Of a DNA stretch of 64,000 nucleotides, positions 61,993-64,000 are shown piece by piece (the stretch's first letter is position 1; the number at the start of each line of letters is the position of its first letter). Under the pieces are notes generated by a model that saw only the letters and a list, made by a program, of their open reading frames with translations, was not told the DNA's origin and ran no database searches. A program made the position numbers and the translations under genes. The stretch is from an uncultured Stenotrophomonas sp. Lineage in GTDB: Bacteria > Pseudomonadota > Gammaproteobacteria > Xanthomonadales > Xanthomonadaceae. The DNA lies in assembly GCF_913778665.1 (NCBI RefSeq), contig NZ_CAJYVQ010000011.1, positions 186,001 through 250,000 of the forward strand, written 5' to 3'.

Positions 61993-64000
61993 TCACGCAA
62001 TCGTCGCCACCATTGCGCTCACCCGCACCGGGATCGACTTTGCGGCAGGCGTGCCGCTGATGCGGTCGTAGTAGTCCAGCGGCAGCAGTGGATTCAGTTC
62101 AGGGTAGTAACCGGCCAGCGCGCCGCGCGGCATCGGGTAGTCCAGCACGGTCAGGCCGTCGATGCGACGCACGACACCATCGTCGCTGATGGTCTCCAGG
62201 CTGACCAGTGCCTCCTTCTCCAGCCCGCGCGCCAGCCGATCCTCGATGTTCATGAACAGCACCATGCGGTCGTTGTACACGCCACGATAGCGGTCGTTAT
62301 AGCTGTAGATGGTGGTGTTGTACTGGTCGTGCGAGCGCACCGTGGCCAGCCGCAGCATCTGCGGATCATCCACCGGGTCGTCCACGTCCAGGCCGGGCAT
62401 CACCAGGATGTTGGCCTTGCCATTGGGCGTTGGCCACACCCGGCGGCGCGGCGGAATGTCCAGGTGGAAGCCATGCGCCTGCTGGATGCGCTCATTGAAG
62501 CCGGTGTAGATCTCTGGGTACACGGCAGCGATCAGATCGCGGATGGGCGCATAGTCGTGCATGCAGCGCGCCCAGTCGACCTTGCTGTGCGGCAGCGCAG
62601 CCATCGCCATCCGGCAGACGATCTCGACCTCAGGCAACACGTCGGCGCTGGCAGGCTCAAGCACGCCGCGCGAGGCCGTCACATTGGACATCGCGTCTTC
62701 GATGGTGACGAACTGCTCGCCAGCCGGGGTGACGATGCGCTCCGAGCGCGCCACCACCGGCAGGATCAGTGCATCGCGGCCATGAACCAAGTGCCCACGG
62801 TTGAGCTTGGTGGCGATGCCCACGGTCAGGTCCAGCCCACGCATCGCTTCATACGCGCGAGGCGTATCGGGCACCGCGTGGATGAAGTTGCCACCCAGGC
62901 CGATGAACACCTTGGCGCTGCCGTCCAGCATCGCCTCGATGGATTCGACCACATGATGGCCATGCTCACGCGGCGGATCGAAGCCGAACACCTGGTGCAC
63001 GCGGTCCAGATAGGCCGGCTTGGGCTTCTCGTCGATGCCGACGGTGCGGTCGCCCTGCACATTGGAATGCCCGCGGATCGGCCCGATGCCCGCACCGGGC
63101 TTGCCGAAGTTGCCGCGCAGCATCAGCAGGTTGGCGACCTGTTGCAGCAGGCGCGAGCCATACTGGTGCTGGGTCAAGCCCATGCCGTAGCAGATCACCG
63201 TGGCATTGGAGCGGATGTAGATCTCGGCGCAGCGGCGGATCTGTGCCTGCGAAATGCCGGAGACGCGCACGATCTCCTCCCAGTCCTGCGCCATCACGTC
63301 CTCGCGCAGCGCGTCCAGGCCCACCGTGTGTTCAGCGAGGAAGGCGTGGTCGAGCACCCGCTCGCCCTGCGCCTCTCGCTCGAACATCACCCGCATCATG
63401 CCCTTGATCAGCGCCAGGTCGCCGCCGATGCGGATGTGCACGAACTCGCTGGTGATCTCGGTCGAGCCGAACGTGGCCATCTGCACCACGTCCTGCGGCT
63501 CGGAGAAGCGGATCAGCGCGCGCTCGGGCATCGGGTTGACCGCCACGATTGGAATGCCGCGCCTGCGCGCTTCGACCAGGTTGCTCATCATCCGCGGTGA
63601 ATTGGTGCCGGTGTTCTGGCCAATCACGAAGATCGCCTCGGCGTGCTCGAAATCCTGCAGCACGATGGTGCCCTTGCCCACGCCGATGGCCGGCGGCAGG
63701 CCGCGGCTGGTCGGCTCATGGCACATGTTCGAGCAGTCCGGGAAATTGTTGGTGCCGAACTCGCGCACGAAGATCGAATACAGGAACGCTGCCTCGTTCG
63801 GCGTGCGCCCGGAGGTGTAGAACTCGGCCTGGTTCGGGCTGTCCAGCGCCTGCAAGTGGCGCCCGATCAGCGCAAACGCCTCATCCCAGCTGCATGGCAC
63901 GTAGTGGTCGGTGGCCGCGTCATAGCGCATCGGCTCGGTCAGCCGGCCCTGCATTTCCAGCCAGTAGTCGGTCTGCGCCATCAGCTCGGTGACCGTGTGC
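61993..64000 (-). CDS. FdhF/YdeP-type molybdopterin oxidoreductase, partial
   Basis: The C-terminal ~669 residues of a large molybdopterin enzyme; the frame is open through the right edge, so the N-terminus is missing. Visible: WLEMQGRLTEPM, YTSGRTPNEAAFLY, FPDCSNMCHEPTSRGL (Cys at the position of the molybdenum ligand region), FVIGQNTGTNSPRM, RGHSNVQGDRT and the C-terminal dinucleotide-binding domain (ATVRSHDQYNTTIYSYNDRYRG). It belongs to the formate-dehydrogenase-alpha-like YdeP family, linked in E. coli to acid resistance. The real substrate is uncertain. Confidence 0.92.
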   Translation of the reverse strand, partial: HTVTELMAQTDYWLEMQGRLTEPMRYDAATDHYVPCSWDEAFALIGRHLQALDSPNQAEFYTSGRTPNEAAFLYSIFVREFGTNNFPDCSNMCHEPTSRGLPPAIGVGKGTIVLQDFEHAEAIFVIGQNTGTNSPRMMSNLVEARRRGIPIVAVNPMPERALIRFSEPQDVVQMATFGSTEITSEFVHIRIGGDLALIKGMMRVMFEREAQGERVLDHAFLAEHTVGLDALREDVMAQDWEEIVRVSGISQAQIRRCAEIYIRSNATVICYGMGLTQHQYGSRLLQQVANLLMLRGNFGKPGAGIGPIRGHSNVQGDRTVGIDEKPKPAYLDRVHQVFGFDPPREHGHHVVESIEAMLDGSAKVFIGLGGNFIHAVPDTPRAYEAMRGLDLTVGIATKLNRGHLVHGRDALILPVVARSERIVTPAGEQFVTIEDAMSNVTASRGVLEPASADVLPEVEIVCRMAMAALPHSKVDWARCMHDYAPIRDLIAAVYPEIYTGFNERIQQAHGFHLDIPPRRRVWPTPNGKANILVMPGLDVDDPVDDPQMLRLATVRSHDQYNTTIYSYNDRYRGVYNDRMVLFMNIEDRLARGLEKEALVSLETISDDGVVRRIDGLTVLDYPMPRGALAGYYPELNPLLPLDYYDRISGTPAAKSIPVRVSAMVATIA

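Overview
The window is chromosomal DNA from a member of the Stenotrophomonas maltophilia complex. The clearest marker is a full-length subclass B3 metallo-beta-lactamase of the L1 type (59987-60859). Supporting signs are high GC throughout and many small intergenic palindromes beginning or ending with GTAG, the SMAG/REP-like elements typical of this species. No rRNA, tRNA, integrase, insertion sequence or CRISPR array was recognised. Gene content looks like ordinary chromosome with several accessory cassettes.

Layout. 1-9.4 kb: a secreted subtilisin-like protease, a secreted HExxH peptidase, a secreted NUC-type endonuclease, a HAD phosphatase, a small AraC/VOC/membrane-protein unit, and a sigma-54 activator. 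9.4-15.2 kb: a six-gene Fap-type functional amyloid operon (chaperone-like protein, FapB/FapC amyloid subunits, C39 peptidase FapD, FapE, porin FapF), preceded by a near-perfect sigma-54 promoter and by the divergent activator. 15.4-23.9 kb: an amidoligase-like protein and a Nudix protein, then an R-body (Reb) cluster with four tandem RebB paralogues, three divergent Reb-like proteins, two unknown accessory genes and a convergent regulator that fuses a degenerate AAA+ domain to an AraC DNA-binding domain. 24-34 kb: a frameshifted CD225 gene, a hydroxyacid dehydrogenase, an SPFH/zinc-ribbon operon, a metalloprotease-inhibitor-like secreted protein, a CDF transporter, methylpurine glycosylase, a GAF-PAS-PAS-GGDEF cyclase and an exonuclease III.

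34-41 kb: a trehalose-synthase pseudogene, a MacAB-type efflux pair divergent from a BaeSR-like two-component system, and a six-helix ABC membrane protein. All three promoters carry TCCA half-sites repeated every 11 bp, which suggests one regulon. 41-47 kb: a YcaQ-type DNA glycosylase, a TetR regulator divergent from a TonB siderophore receptor, a TraX-family remnant, prolyl aminopeptidase and an EF-hand lipoprotein. 47.4-51.5 kb: a magnesium-stress operon with an MgtL-like leader peptide (MDPDP...), a small MgtE-N-like protein, MgtA and MgtC.

51.7-64 kb: a FixLJ-type two-component pair, a DUF3224 protein, a frameshifted EamA gene, an LtrA-like protein, a FecI-FecR-TonB receptor surface-signalling set, L1 beta-lactamase, a two-gene copper-type unit (DUF411 and CopL-like), and the 3' part of an FdhF/YdeP-type molybdopterin oxidoreductase running off the right edge.

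The two most unusual systems are the R-body cluster with its hybrid regulator and amidoligase/Nudix neighbours, and the sigma-54-controlled Fap operon. The MgtL-like leader and the 11-bp-periodic operators are the best regulatory finds.
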